NCBI GenBank assembly: GCA_003712055.1
Contig: RHLJ01000004.1
Span: forward strand, 124,001 to 188,000
Direction of reading: 5' to 3'
Length of the DNA stretch: 64,000 nucleotides
Source of the DNA: Balneola sp.
GTDB lineage: Bacteria > Bacteroidota > Rhodothermia > Balneolales > Balneolaceae
Below, in pieces: positions 25,500 to 35,893 of this stretch. Position numbers and translations under genes: made by a program. A model generated the notes under the pieces. That model had not been told where the DNA came from. It saw only the letters and a list, made by a program, of their open reading frames with translations, and did not search any database. The first letter of the stretch is position 1, and the number at the start of each line of letters is the position of its first letter.

Positions 25500-28400
25500 T
25501 TCAGACTCCTTTTGAGGTTAAATTCTTTCCAGAAGGCGTAGAGAACGGGCACTACAAACAGGGTAATAATTTGGAGGAGCATTCCTCCAACACTTGGAAT
25601 CGCCATGGGAACCATGATATCAGCTCCACGGCCGGTTGAGTTTAGTACAGGAAGAAGCGCCAGGATAGTCGTGGCGGTTGTCATAAGTGTAGGGCGCATC
25701 CTTCTTGTGCTGGCCTCTACCACCACTGATTTGATGTCTTCTTTGGTGGTCGGTTTTTTCTTATCAAACAACTGGTCGAGATAGGTCGCCATAACCACCC
25801 CTCCATCGGATGCCACGCCAAAAAGTGCTATAAAACCTACCCAGACCGCCACACTTAGATTTACCGTTCCCATCTGGAAAAGGTCTCTGATATTTTGCCC
25901 AAACAAGTCAAAGTTTAGGAACCAGGACTCACCGTATAACCAGACCAGTAAAAAACCACCAGCCCAGGCCACAAAGATGCTACTAAAGATCATTCCGGTT
26001 GTGGCTACCGATTTGAACTGGAAATACATAATTAAGAAAATAGCAATCAGGGCAATGGGGAGAATAACCCTAAGTCGTTTTTCAGCACGGATTTGGTTTT
26101 CATAGCTGCCAGCAAATTCGAAGCTAATTCCCGCGGGAACCACAATCGATCGGTCAGTAATTAATTGTTGAATAGTTCTCTGGGCATTTTCTACTACCTC
26201 AACTTCCGCATATCCATCCAGCTTATCGAAAATCACATAGCCAATGAGAAAAGTATCCTCACTCTTTATAGCCTGTGGACCCCTCCGGAATTCGATAGAG
26301 GCTAACTGAGAAAGGGGAATCTGAGCCCCGGTTTTGGTAGGAACGAGTAAGTCAGAAATGGCTTCGGGGTTGTCCCTGAAGTCTCGCGCGTAACGAACCC
26401 TTATTGGATAACGCTCCCTGCCTTCTACTGATGTTGAGACAGGTATACCTCCGATCCCAACTGTAACAAAATGCTGCACATCCTGAACGGTTAATCCATA
26501 GCGAGCTAGCTGGTTGCGATCCCAATCGATTTCTAAATAGGGCTTGCCTACAATTCTGTCTGCAAATACTGAAGATGGGTTTACCCCGATGGTTTGTTTT
26601 AGCACTTCTTCAAGCTGAAGCCCGAATGCTTCAATACTTTCAAGATCAGCGCCTTTTACTTTAACCCCCATAGGTGCCCTCATTCCCGATTGAAGCATTA
26701 CCAATCGGGTTTGTATGGGCTGCAGTTTTGGAGCCGAGGTAGTGCCTGGAATCCTGGCGGCGCTTACAATTTCATCCCAGATGTCATCCGGAGATTGGAT
26801 ATGATCGCGCCATTGTCGATAGTACTTTCCACCTGGGTCAGGGATGAGTTCACCCTTTTCATCTCGGGCATATTCACCATTCTCATCTACTTCAAACCGT
26901 ATTCGCCGTCCGTCTTCGTCTGTTTTGTACTCTGATTTATATTCAATCAGGTTTTCAAACATGGAGATAGGAGCCGGATCAAGGGCAGAGTTGGTTCGTC
27001 CCATCTTTCCAACCACATGCTCTACTTCGGGGATCGCAGTAACCGCCATGTCTATTTTCTGCATTACATCCATGGCTTCTTCCACTCCGGCATGGGGCAT
27101 GGTTGTTGGCATCAATAAGAAAGCCCCTTCATCCAGCGCTGGCATGAATTCTTTTCCAAGTCCGGGAAAGCTTTCCTCAGCAGTAGCCCAGAATCGAGTA
27201 TTTTCCAGTCCTGTTTTCCCAACTACTCCAAATACGTTACCAAAGCCCAGCCAAATTACTACTCCGAGTACCACAAAGAAGGACGGAATAGATAAGAAAG
27301 TGAGTTTATGATCCAGGCACCAGGAGATTAAAGGTTCATAGTATCGAATAACCAGCCAAAAAGTGAGGAGGATAAACCCGATTAACAGGATGACAAAGAA
27401 GAGGTTTGCCACGAAGGTATTGGAAGGGCCTAGTGGAAGCCAGTATTGAGCGAGTAACCAGGTTACAATCAGCACACTCCAAACATTATTCAGGAATGTT
27501 GCTCGCTTTGTATATCCATCGTTCATAAAACAGGTCAATCCATTGATGATCCCAAAACCCATCAAGGCAAGCCCGGCCCACACAGGTCCTACAAACAGGA
27601 CAATGATACCACCAACAAGCAGAGCGATATTCCATCCAAACTTTACGATTCTCTTTTCGATCCGAATAGAGAAAAGCCAGTGAGCAAAAGGAGGGATTAG
27701 GGTGATTGAAATAATAATAGAAGCAACAAGCGCAAAGGTTTTGGTATAAGCCAGGGGTTTGAACAGCTTTCCTTCCGAAGCAATCATGGTAAAGACGGGT
27801 AGGAAGCTCACAATAGTGGTTGAAACAGCGGTGATAACAGCAGAGGCTACCTCGGTAGTTGCGGTATAAATTACCTCCAGCAATGACTCACCTTCCTTCC
27901 GGTTCTCCATATGCCGGAGCATGTTTTCGGAAAGGATAACTCCCATATCCACGATGGTACCAATAGCGATGGCTATACCCGAAAGCGCAACAATATTAGC
28001 ATCTATACCTCCATACTTCATGGCGATGAAAGTCATTAGCACAGCTACCGGAAGCATGGCAGAAATGAGGAATGAAGTACGCAGGTTCATCACCATAATC
28101 ACAATCACAATGATAGTAATGAGTATTTCGAGGCTGAGTGCTTCCTCCAGGGTGCCTAATGTTTCAGAAATCAATTCGGATCGGTCATAAAAAGGGACGA
28201 TTGTAACCTTGGACTCTCTGCCATCAGCGAGAGTTTTTGTGGGAAGCCCGGGACTTAACTCCTCAATTTTCTCTTTTACATTTTCAATGACCTGCTGGGG
28301 ATTGGCTCCTTGTCGTGCTACTACCACTGCTCCAACAGCTTCGGCTCCGGATTTGTCCAGCGCACCCCTTCTCATAGCCGGTCCCATGGCAACGCGTGCT

Positions 28401-29236
28401 ACATCCTTTATTCGGATGGGGGTATTATCTACTACTTTTACTACCGATTCTTCCAGGTCGCTTATTCCCTGAATGTATCCCAGCCCTCGAACCAGGTATT
28501 CTGCTTTATTTAACTCGATGGTTCTTGCGGCTACTTCGGTATTGCTTTTTCGAACAGCATTGAAAACATCAACAAGAGAGATATTGTAAACCTGTAGTAA
28601 ATTGGGGTTTACATCAACCTGGTATTCTTTTACATAGCCTCCGATAGGTGCGACTTCAGCTACTCCCTCAGCTCCTGAAAGGGCATAGCCCACATAATAG
28701 TCCTGGATGCTGCGTAACTCCTGGGGATCCCAACCTCCAGCTGGATTACCTTCGGCATCTCTTCCCTCTAGGGTATACCAAAAAACTTGTCCGAGTGCTG
28801 TAGCGTCAGGGCCAAGGGAAGGTTGTACTCCATCCGGTAATGTTCCGCCAGGCAGTGAATTTAGTTTTTCAAGGATACGCGACCTGCTCCAGTAAAAATC
28901 TACGCCTTCTTCAAAGATTACATAGATGCTGGAAAAGCCAATGATGGATGTACTTCGGACGGTCTTTACGCCTGGTACCGTAAGCAACTGTGTGGTTAGC
29001 GGATAGGTAATTTGATCTTCCACATCTTGTGGGGATTGTCCGGGCCAGGGTGTATAAACGATCTGCTGATTCTCACCCAGGTCAGGAATGGCGTCCACTG
29101 GAACAGGGTCATTAGGTAGTGAACCAATCGACCAACCAAATGGAGATACTACAATTCCCCATCCAACAAGCAACACCAGTAGGAGTACTGCAACCAGTTT
29201 GTTTTCCAGGAAAAACCGGATAATGGAGTTTAACAT
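25496..29236 (-). CDS. cusA: CusA-type heavy-metal efflux RND transporter
   Basis: A 1246-residue HME-RND pump, longer than the usual ~1040 because of extra central membrane segments (about 540-680). N-terminal V-P-V-D-A-I-P-D-L-G-E-N-Q and Y-P-L-T-T are family hallmarks, and TM4 contains G-I-A-I-A-I-G-T-I-V-D-M-G-V for proton relay. Methionine-rich periplasmic stretches fit Cu(I)/Ag(I) transport. It is first of the three structural genes and overlaps the TolC-type gene. Confidence 0.94.
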   Translation of the reverse strand: MLNSIIRFFLENKLVAVLLLVLLVGWGIVVSPFGWSIGSLPNDPVPVDAIPDLGENQQIVYTPWPGQSPQDVEDQITYPLTTQLLTVPGVKTVRSTSIIGFSSIYVIFEEGVDFYWSRSRILEKLNSLPGGTLPDGVQPSLGPDATALGQVFWYTLEGRDAEGNPAGGWDPQELRSIQDYYVGYALSGAEGVAEVAPIGGYVKEYQVDVNPNLLQVYNISLVDVFNAVRKSNTEVAARTIELNKAEYLVRGLGYIQGISDLEESVVKVVDNTPIRIKDVARVAMGPAMRRGALDKSGAEAVGAVVVARQGANPQQVIENVKEKIEELSPGLPTKTLADGRESKVTIVPFYDRSELISETLGTLEEALSLEILITIIVIVIMVMNLRTSFLISAMLPVAVLMTFIAMKYGGIDANIVALSGIAIAIGTIVDMGVILSENMLRHMENRKEGESLLEVIYTATTEVASAVITAVSTTIVSFLPVFTMIASEGKLFKPLAYTKTFALVASIIISITLIPPFAHWLFSIRIEKRIVKFGWNIALLVGGIIVLFVGPVWAGLALMGFGIINGLTCFMNDGYTKRATFLNNVWSVLIVTWLLAQYWLPLGPSNTFVANLFFVILLIGFILLTFWLVIRYYEPLISWCLDHKLTFLSIPSFFVVLGVVIWLGFGNVFGVVGKTGLENTRFWATAEESFPGLGKEFMPALDEGAFLLMPTTMPHAGVEEAMDVMQKIDMAVTAIPEVEHVVGKMGRTNSALDPAPISMFENLIEYKSEYKTDEDGRRIRFEVDENGEYARDEKGELIPDPGGKYYRQWRDHIQSPDDIWDEIVSAARIPGTTSAPKLQPIQTRLVMLQSGMRAPMGVKVKGADLESIEAFGLQLEEVLKQTIGVNPSSVFADRIVGKPYLEIDWDRNQLARYGLTVQDVQHFVTVGIGGIPVSTSVEGRERYPIRVRYARDFRDNPEAISDLLVPTKTGAQIPLSQLASIEFRRGPQAIKSEDTFLIGYVIFDKLDGYAEVEVVENAQRTIQQLITDRSIVVPAGISFEFAGSYENQIRAEKRLRVILPIALIAIFLIMYFQFKSVATTGMIFSSIFVAWAGGFLLVWLYGESWFLNFDLFGQNIRDLFQMGTVNLSVAVWVGFIALFGVASDGGVVMATYLDQLFDKKKPTTKEDIKSVVVEASTRRMRPTLMTTATTILALLPVLNSTGRGADIMVPMAIPSVGGMLLQIITLFVVPVLYAFWKEFNLKRSLK

Positions 29237-29360
29237 AATTCTGAATTAGTGAGATTGGCATTAGCCAAGCTCTATAGTTGTAATAGTTTTAATTGACTGA
29301 CCAGTCGAAGCAAAAAAGCTAACAGCCTTCTGCTTTTGCGAAGACTATTATTACATATCT

Positions 29361-29870
29361 CTAAATCAGAAACGATTCATTTTCAAGAAATAAGTCCGGT
29401 GGGGAATAAGATATTTGACGCCATATAGGAGGAGGAAAAACTTCCTTTATTGATGAAAGAGAAATAGATGTATCGAAAGATTCAAAAATTAAGGAAAAAG
29501 AAATATTTATATGCATAGGCGCTGATATAACGGCATTTTTTCTAGCGGCCAATACTTCTATGCAATTACAATCTAGCATTGCATCACAGTGAGTATTCTC
29601 TGACTCACTATCATTTCCCATCCCCATTGAATCACAATCTTCTTTTTGGTCATGATGATCCATTCCTTTCATTGCTGAAGAAACTACTTCATGATCATTG
29701 CTCATCATATCACATAGAAGCATCATATCCTGAGCAGGAATCATCAAGGCAAGGCTTAATAACAGGCTTAGAATAAAAGAAGAACTAGTATATGAGCGGA
29801 ATTTTTTCACGAGATAATAGTAGTAAATCAATGAATGATTTGAAAGGAAAAGAAAAGGTCTGGTTGACAA
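29361..29870 (-). CDS. Small secreted His/Met/Cys-rich protein, probable copper-binding accessory
   Basis: A 169-residue protein. One hydrophobic segment (about 32-48) precedes a region rich in Met, His, Asp and Cys (M-M-L-L-C-D-M-M, then M-D-H-H-D-Q, then H-C-D-A-M-L-D-C-N-C). No named domain is recognised. Composition and its position upstream of cusA on the same strand suggest a periplasmic metal-binding or sensing role, which is inference. A 124-nt gap with a hairpin separates it from cusA. Confidence 0.75.
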   Translation of the reverse strand: MSTRPFLFLSNHSLIYYYYLVKKFRSYTSSSFILSLLLSLALMIPAQDMMLLCDMMSNDHEVVSSAMKGMDHHDQKEDCDSMGMGNDSESENTHCDAMLDCNCIEVLAARKNAVISAPMHINISFSLIFESFDTSISLSSIKEVFPPPIWRQISYSPPDLFLENESFLI

Positions 29871-29965
29871 GAATGGCCCTATAGATTGCTAAAAAATAAA
29901 AACTTTGAATCATTAAAAATCTCCAATATTTTAGTCTAGATTTTATAAAAGTAGGTTTTTAGCTA

Positions 29966-30370
29966 ATGATTGTTGATAAAGCGAAAGTTTTAATCGTGGA
30001 GGATGATGCTGTATTATGTATGCTGGCATCCAAAATGGTTGAAGAAATGGGTCATGAAGTAGTAGGCACCGTAAGTAGTGGAGAATCAGCTCTTCAACAA
30101 ATTCCACTGCTAAAACCTGATATTCTTGTTTCTGATATTCATTTGGATGGCGCTATAAAAGGAACGGAACTTATAAAAGGGTTAAGAGAAGCTGGTAATC
30201 GAATGCCAGCGATTCTATTCTCAGGTGAATCTGATGCAGAGACGATTCAACAAATTGAGAGAGAAAAAGGGTTGTATTTTCTCTTAAAGCCGATAAGCTT
30301 TTTTGATTTCAAAGAAGCATTTGAAAAACTGATTTCTCTACAGAACGAAATTCCACACCTGGATTACTAA
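29966..30370 (+). CDS. Stand-alone response-regulator receiver domain
   Basis: A 134-residue receiver with no output domain. Acidic pair E-D-D is near 11-13, the phosphoacceptor Asp lies in I-L-V-S-D-I-H-L-D-G (about 56), a Ser/Thr switch region is L-F-S-G-E and the Lys is in L-L-K-P-I-S. It is not next to a kinase gene, since the nearest begins at 33680, so it may serve a phosphorelay or protein-protein role. Confidence 0.9.
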   Translation: MIVDKAKVLIVEDDAVLCMLASKMVEEMGHEVVGTVSSGESALQQIPLLKPDILVSDIHLDGAIKGTELIKGLREAGNRMPAILFSGESDAETIQQIEREKGLYFLLKPISFFDFKEAFEKLISLQNEIPHLDY

Positions 30371-30375
30371 CAAGT

Positions 30376-31374
30376 TCACTGGTGGGTTAAAGCCACTCTT
30401 CCCTGAACCTTTCCCTCCAAGATTTTCGGGATTTCATCAAGCATAGCTTTTTTATCAACGACTTTATAAAAACCATCCGGAAGCTGATCAAATGGAAGTA
30501 GAGCCGCTTCTCTCCATATCTCTTTTCTTAAAGGTTGTTCACAAAAAGCAGAATCAATACCGAGTAAAGACACTCCTCTCAGAATAAAAGGGTAGATACT
30601 TGTCTCAAGTGTATTACCAAGTACATTTCCACAACAAGCAATAGCACCCTTGCTGTACATTTGCCGAAGCAGCGCATCAAGTAAAACTCCACCAACGGTA
30701 TCAATCGCCCCCGCCCATTTGCGAGATAGAAGAGGGGAAGGGCTATCAGTTAAAACTTCCTCAGGGGAAAGAAAATGTGAGGCTCCAAGTTGAGTAAGGA
30801 AATCCCTGGCTTCTTTCTTTCGGGAAACAGCCACAACTTTATATCCTAATTGAGCTAACCCGAGCACGGCAAATGAACCCACTCCACCTGTTGCTCCGGT
30901 TACAAGGATAGGGCCACTTTCAGGAGTGATAAGTTCTCGTTGCAATCGCTTGATACCATACATGGCTGTAAATCCGGCTGTTCCAAAGGTCATAGCGTGT
31001 TCAAAGGAAAAACCCTCAGGCTTAGGTACAATCCAATCAACTGGTACGCGGATGATCTCTCCAAAACCACCCCAGGTGTTGGTTCCTAAATCTCTTCCGT
31101 TAATTACAATTGAATCGCCCGGTTGGTAGGTACCTGTTGTGTCTTCGATGACTACTCCGGCAGCATCAATGCCTGATACATGAGGGTATTTTTTTGTGAC
31201 CCGGTTTTTACCAGAAGCGGAAAGCCCATCTTTGAAATTGAGCGAAGAATAATGCACCCTGATGGTTACCTCATGATCGGGGAGCTCCGAGTAAGACACT
31301 TCCGATATCAGAGGGATAATTCCCTCATTTGTCTCTTTTGAAAGGATAGCGCTGAAGGAAGAAGGAATACTCAT
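30376..31374 (-). CDS. AcuI/YhdH-type quinone oxidoreductase (acryloyl-CoA reductase-like)
   Basis: A 332-residue zinc-free medium-chain dehydrogenase/reductase. Y-S-S-L-N-F-K-D-G-L is near 48-57, G-T-A-G-F-T-A-M near 131-138, and the NADPH motif G-A-T-G-G-V-G-S-F-A near 158-167. YhdH/AcuI enzymes reduce acryloyl-CoA or small enals with NADPH. The substrate is not certain here. It is the last gene of a three-gene operon and overlaps the ALDH gene by 4 nt. Confidence 0.9.
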   Translation of the reverse strand: MSIPSSFSAILSKETNEGIIPLISEVSYSELPDHEVTIRVHYSSLNFKDGLSASGKNRVTKKYPHVSGIDAAGVVIEDTTGTYQPGDSIVINGRDLGTNTWGGFGEIIRVPVDWIVPKPEGFSFEHAMTFGTAGFTAMYGIKRLQRELITPESGPILVTGATGGVGSFAVLGLAQLGYKVVAVSRKKEARDFLTQLGASHFLSPEEVLTDSPSPLLSRKWAGAIDTVGGVLLDALLRQMYSKGAIACCGNVLGNTLETSIYPFILRGVSLLGIDSAFCEQPLRKEIWREAALLPFDQLPDGFYKVVDKKAMLDEIPKILEGKVQGRVALTHQ

Positions 31375-32741
31375 CGGAAGATGGTTTTAAGCCATTTCAT
31401 TTTGCCATTGTATGGCGCGTATCTAACTGGGATATCCAGCAAGAAATTTTTCTTCATGATGCTTTTTTGGTGCGTGAAAGAATCAAAACTTGCTTTTCCA
31501 TGATAGGAACCGAATCCACTGGCACCAACCCCTCCAAAGCTCAGGTGATGATTGGCGTATTGTGCCACCGTATCATTAATAGCGCCACCACCAAAAGTTA
31601 CATGTTCCAGGATATATCGCTCTGTATGTTCGCTATTGGTAAATATATAGCAGGCTAAAGGACGTGGTGCGTTTCGGATTTGGGTTACCGCATCATCTAA
31701 ATCAGAATAAGTAAGAACAGGAAGAATAGGTCCGAAGATTTCATCCTGCATTACCGGATCATCCCAGGTAATATTATCCAAAATAGTAGGAGCTATATAT
31801 TTTGTTTCGGGATTTGTATTTCCCCCATATACCAGCGTTCCATTATCAAGGAATGCAGAAAGCCTCTCGAAATGAGTTTCGTTAACAATGCGTGGATAAT
31901 CTTCAGAAGCTTCAGGGTTTTCACCATATAAAGTATGAATAGCAGATACCAGCTCTACCAGAAATTCATCTTTGATCGACGGATGAATTAGGAGGTAATC
32001 AGAGGTGATACAGGTTTGGCCGGCATTAGCAAATTTTCCCCAGGCTATTCGCTTTGCCGAAACCGCTATATCTGCAGTTTCATCAACAATGCAGGGGCTC
32101 TTTCCTCCGAGTTCCAAAGTAACAGGGATGAGTCTTTCTGCTGCTTTTTGCATTATGATTTTTCCAACACGAGTACTTCCTGTGAAAAAGATATAGTCAA
32201 AATTTAGATCCAACAATGCCTGACTCACTTCTACTCCTCCGGTACAAACCGCAACGGTATCAGAAGAAAAGTAATTGGTAATTAAAGTAGAAAGCAGCTC
32301 AGCAGTGTGTGGGGTAAGTTCAGAGGGCTTTAAGATGGCCGTGTTGCCAGCGGCCAGGGCTCCAACAAGCGGGAGCAAGCATAGTTGAACCGGATAGTTC
32401 CAGGGAGAAATGATTAAGGTGCATCCATAAGGCTCCTTGAGGATATAATTTTCTGAAGGAAAATTAACCAGTGAGGAAGGTACCCGCGTAGGCTTCACCC
32501 ACTTTTGTAGATTCTTAATGGCATAGTTCACTTCGTTGATGACTAAACCGACTTCCCAACCGTAGGTTTCAAAGGGTGCTTTTCGAAGGTCTTTATGAAC
32601 AGCGTCAAAAATAGCCTTTTCATTCTCTTTCAGCATGGTTTTAAGAGTAGTAAGCTGCTTCTTTCTGAAGGAAAGTGACTTCGTTTCATTAGACAAAAAG
32701 TTTTGCCGTTGAAGATCAAGGAGGCTGGAGTATTTACTCAT
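31371..32741 (-). CDS. Class 3-type aldehyde dehydrogenase
   Basis: A 456-residue NAD(P)-dependent aldehyde dehydrogenase of the short class 3 / fatty-aldehyde type. Key regions are S-P-W-N-Y-P-V-Q near 110, F-T-G-S-T-R-V-G near 184, L-E-L-G-G-K-S-P-C near 208 (general-base Glu) and the catalytic Cys in N-A-G-Q-T-C-I-T near 240. A hydrophobic C-terminal anchor is absent. It overlaps both neighbours, so SDR, ALDH and AcuI-like enzymes are likely made together for aldehyde or lipid-fragment turnover. Confidence 0.93.
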   Translation of the reverse strand: MSKYSSLLDLQRQNFLSNETKSLSFRKKQLTTLKTMLKENEKAIFDAVHKDLRKAPFETYGWEVGLVINEVNYAIKNLQKWVKPTRVPSSLVNFPSENYILKEPYGCTLIISPWNYPVQLCLLPLVGALAAGNTAILKPSELTPHTAELLSTLITNYFSSDTVAVCTGGVEVSQALLDLNFDYIFFTGSTRVGKIIMQKAAERLIPVTLELGGKSPCIVDETADIAVSAKRIAWGKFANAGQTCITSDYLLIHPSIKDEFLVELVSAIHTLYGENPEASEDYPRIVNETHFERLSAFLDNGTLVYGGNTNPETKYIAPTILDNITWDDPVMQDEIFGPILPVLTYSDLDDAVTQIRNAPRPLACYIFTNSEHTERYILEHVTFGGGAINDTVAQYANHHLSFGGVGASGFGSYHGKASFDSFTHQKSIMKKNFLLDIPVRYAPYNGKMKWLKTIFR

Positions 32742-33576
32742 TAGGATGCCCTTTAAAAGTGTTCATTGATTCGTAGACTTTAAATATTTGACCGGCAACA
32801 AAATCATACAGCCAGGTTGGTAATATTCCCCTAAAGAATAAAGTAGTCTTTACCATAAAAGGTGTTTTAAGGTGGATATGCTCCGCTTCAACCGAAGAGA
32901 TTATTTTATCCGTAATCTTTTCAGGATCAAGAAGGGGCATAAGAAGAGGGGCTTTAACCCCGGAAAACATTCCGGTATCGATATAGCTTGGCATTACATT
33001 CAGGAACTTGATTCCGGGATGTGAATTTTTCAGTTCTAGTCGCAAAGATTCCGCCCAGCCTACGGCACCCCATTTACTAGAGGCATAAACTACCATTCCA
33101 GGGTTAGGGGTAAGACCTACTGCTGATGTAATGCTTACAATATGTCCGGAGTTTCGATCCATCATTTTGGGAAGGAATTGATTAGCTACATACATCAACC
33201 CTTTCACATTAATATCAATGGTTCGATCAATGTCTTGGCTGGAATGTTGATGAAATAATTTTCCAACTATTACTCCGGCATTATTGAAAAGGATATCTAC
33301 ATGCCCGAATTGCGTCAACACTTCCTTTGCAGCTCGTTCAACTTGGTCTGAACTAGATACGTCGACCTGTTGAGTGGAGACAGAATAACCCAGCTCCAAA
33401 AGTTCGTTTTTTGCGTCTTGCAATTTAGTTTCATCTATATCCCAAAGAATTAAGTGTCTTGCTCCTTTTTGGAGAGACTTTTTTCCCATCAGGTAACCGA
33501 TTCCTCGAGCTCCGCCAGTTACCAATATAATCTTGTTTTGAAATGATGCCATGTGTGATATTTGCTGATCAGGCAA
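32734..33576 (-). CDS. Short-chain dehydrogenase/reductase
   Basis: A 280-residue classical SDR. The cofactor motif T-G-G-A-R-G-I-G is at about 20-27, N-N-A-G-V is near 98, and the catalytic Ser and Y-A-S-S-K are near 150-170. The C-terminal 40 residues are more hydrophobic than usual (F-F-R-G-I-L-P-T-W-L-Y), as in membrane-associated lipid SDRs. It is first in the operon and overlaps the ALDH start by 8 nt. Confidence 0.92.
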   Translation of the reverse strand: MPDQQISHMASFQNKIILVTGGARGIGYLMGKKSLQKGARHLILWDIDETKLQDAKNELLELGYSVSTQQVDVSSSDQVERAAKEVLTQFGHVDILFNNAGVIVGKLFHQHSSQDIDRTIDINVKGLMYVANQFLPKMMDRNSGHIVSITSAVGLTPNPGMVVYASSKWGAVGWAESLRLELKNSHPGIKFLNVMPSYIDTGMFSGVKAPLLMPLLDPEKITDKIISSVEAEHIHLKTPFMVKTTLFFRGILPTWLYDFVAGQIFKVYESMNTFKGHPNE

Positions 33577-33679
33577 TATGATAAAAAAGATTTCAAAAAT
33601 TTGAGAATGCCTTTCAGACCAGTATTTTCAATAATTGACTGGGTTTTCTATTCACTATAAAACACAGAACTAACTAATA

Positions 33680-35893
33680 ATGAGCCTCGAAAAGTCGTTT
33701 TGGTCCTGGAATATTCAAACCGGGGAGATTCACGCCAGTGATTCTTTAAAGGCTCTTTTTGGAATTACAACCAAAAAAACTGTTCATTTTGATTTTGCTA
33801 AATCCCTCTTTAATGAAGAACGGTTAAACAGTTTTCAATACGCTCTTCAAGCTCATGTTGAGTCAAAAGGAGAAATTCCATTTCGTTATGAAACAATCTA
33901 CCAGGATGAAGGTGGCATAGACCAGATTATTGAATGGGTAGGTGAGGTAGTTTATTGGGGGGAAGACGGGAGTCCTATCTTAATGTCTGGTCATATCAAA
34001 TCGAAGAAAAAAGGCTCGACAAAGAAGCAACTCATGCCCCAGGATGCCTTATTCTTTTATCGCCTGATGGACAACCTGAATGAAAGTATTTTCTTCAAGG
34101 ACAAAGAGAGTCGGTTTATTCGTATCAATAATACCTGTGCCAGGAAGTTTGGCCTGGATCACCCCCGTGAAGCAATCGGAAAGACAGATTTTGATTTCTT
34201 CGAAAAAGAACATGCTCAAAAGGCCTATGATGATGAGCAGGAAATTCTCAGAACTAAAGAACCCATTTATCATCAAATTGAAAGAGAAGTATTCCTTGGT
34301 TCAAAAGAGGTGCGCTGGACTTCGACAAGCAAACAGCTACTTTATGATAATAAAGGCCGTGTAATAGGCACCTTTGGTATTACCCGTGATGTAACCAATT
34401 CCAGGTTGTTGGAAGCTGAATTGGAAGAGCAAAACAAACGGTTTTCGAAGTTATCAGAACTTGCTCCGGGCTTTCTTTATTTGCATAGAGTAGATAAGGA
34501 TGGAAAAGTTAGCTTTCCATTTGTGAGTAGCGGCATAAGAGATATGTTTGATATGGGGCCCGAAATGCTGATTAATTCTTTTAAGCCCCTAATGAGGAAA
34601 GTGCACCGGGATGATATCGTACGGGTACTGCAGTCTATTACTAAATCCGTAAAGGAAGTGTCTAAATGGGATTGCGAATACCGAATTCATCACCCCGAAA
34701 AAGGAGAACGATGGGTGAAGGGAAGAGCTACTCCGGAATTGCAGGAAGATGGGAGTATCCTATCGCCTGGGTTTATCACCGATATTACTGACATAAAGAG
34801 AGTAGCCGAGATTAATGAGCGATTGAGAAAGCAATTCCAATCGGTACTAAACCAAATTCCAAACCTGATTTTTGTGAAGAACAGGCAGGGAAGATACATC
34901 ATGGTTAATGACTCGGCCTGTGACTTTTTTGAGATACCAAGGGAAGAGTTTTTAGGGAAGACAGACCTGGAACTAGGTGTTGATGAAGAACGAGCAAGGC
35001 TGTTCCTGGAGGAAGACCTGAAAGTAATCGAAACCCAGGAAATCCGTTTTATCCCTGAATTTGAAACGAAGAAAAGAAGTGGGGAAAAATTTTGGCATCA
35101 AACCATAAAGCTCCCATTCAAACAAATTGACTCTCGGGAAGAAGCAGTTTTAACTATTGTTACTGACATTACTGGCAGGAAAAGAAAAGAAGAGGAGTTG
35201 GATACGACCCTGGATATTATTACCCAGCAGAATCAGAGGCTGAGAAACTTTGCCCACATCGTGTCTCATAATCTGAGGAATCATGCCGGAAATATCTCCA
35301 TGTTACTTAGCCTGTACGATCCTGAGGAATCCGAAAGTGAAAAAGAGGAAATACTGGGATATTTAGAAACGGCATCTGAACGCTTGAATGAGTCTATTTC
35401 CGATTTAAATGAAATCGTTGATCAACAGCAAAAAACGGTTGATTTACGAGATGATGTAAACCTGAAAGAATTTGTTGAAAAGACGAAAGAGATTCTGATT
35501 ACCGATATTCTTACGAATAATGTGAAATTCGAAGAGCAAATCCCCAATGACCTCATATTCGAATACAATCCTGCATATTTGGAAAGTATTATCCTCAATC
35601 TTTTCACTAACGCCATTAAATACCGAAAACCCGAATTACCCCCATTGATTTCAACAAAAGCATGGGAAGAGGAAGGTAGTTTTTACTTAGAAGTGAGTGA
35701 TAATGGGCTGGGAATAGATTTAAATCGTCACGGTGAGAAACTTTTTGGGATGTATAAGACTTTTCATGGTAATGAAAATGCAAAAGGGATAGGACTTTTC
35801 ATTACAAAAAACCAGGTGGAGTCCATGGGTGGCTCGATAGAGGTGCAGAGTGAAGCTGGACTGGGAACTACATTTAAAATACGCTTGAAATGA
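33680..35893 (+). CDS. Multi-PAS sensor histidine kinase (soluble)
   Basis: A 737-residue kinase with no membrane segment. It has an N-terminal PAS-like domain (about 1-110), PAS domains at about 125-245 and 260-375, and another at about 385-505. The histidine box is H-I-V-S-H-N-L-R-N-H (about 527-536). The HATPase has N-L-F-T-N-A-I-K-Y-R, D-N-G-L-G-I-D and G-I-G-L-F. The cytosolic location implies an internal signal. The stop overlaps the next receiver gene by 4 nt. Confidence 0.94.
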   Translation: MSLEKSFWSWNIQTGEIHASDSLKALFGITTKKTVHFDFAKSLFNEERLNSFQYALQAHVESKGEIPFRYETIYQDEGGIDQIIEWVGEVVYWGEDGSPILMSGHIKSKKKGSTKKQLMPQDALFFYRLMDNLNESIFFKDKESRFIRINNTCARKFGLDHPREAIGKTDFDFFEKEHAQKAYDDEQEILRTKEPIYHQIEREVFLGSKEVRWTSTSKQLLYDNKGRVIGTFGITRDVTNSRLLEAELEEQNKRFSKLSELAPGFLYLHRVDKDGKVSFPFVSSGIRDMFDMGPEMLINSFKPLMRKVHRDDIVRVLQSITKSVKEVSKWDCEYRIHHPEKGERWVKGRATPELQEDGSILSPGFITDITDIKRVAEINERLRKQFQSVLNQIPNLIFVKNRQGRYIMVNDSACDFFEIPREEFLGKTDLELGVDEERARLFLEEDLKVIETQEIRFIPEFETKKRSGEKFWHQTIKLPFKQIDSREEAVLTIVTDITGRKRKEEELDTTLDIITQQNQRLRNFAHIVSHNLRNHAGNISMLLSLYDPEESESEKEEILGYLETASERLNESISDLNEIVDQQQKTVDLRDDVNLKEFVEKTKEILITDILTNNVKFEEQIPNDLIFEYNPAYLESIILNLFTNAIKYRKPELPPLISTKAWEEEGSFYLEVSDNGLGIDLNRHGEKLFGMYKTFHGNENAKGIGLFITKNQVESMGGSIEVQSEAGLGTTFKIRLK

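Noticed and set aside
26844-28472. Several open frames on the plus strand inside the pump gene
   Set aside because: They are antisense shadows of cusA. Their composition follows the codon pattern of the real gene and no family is recognisable.
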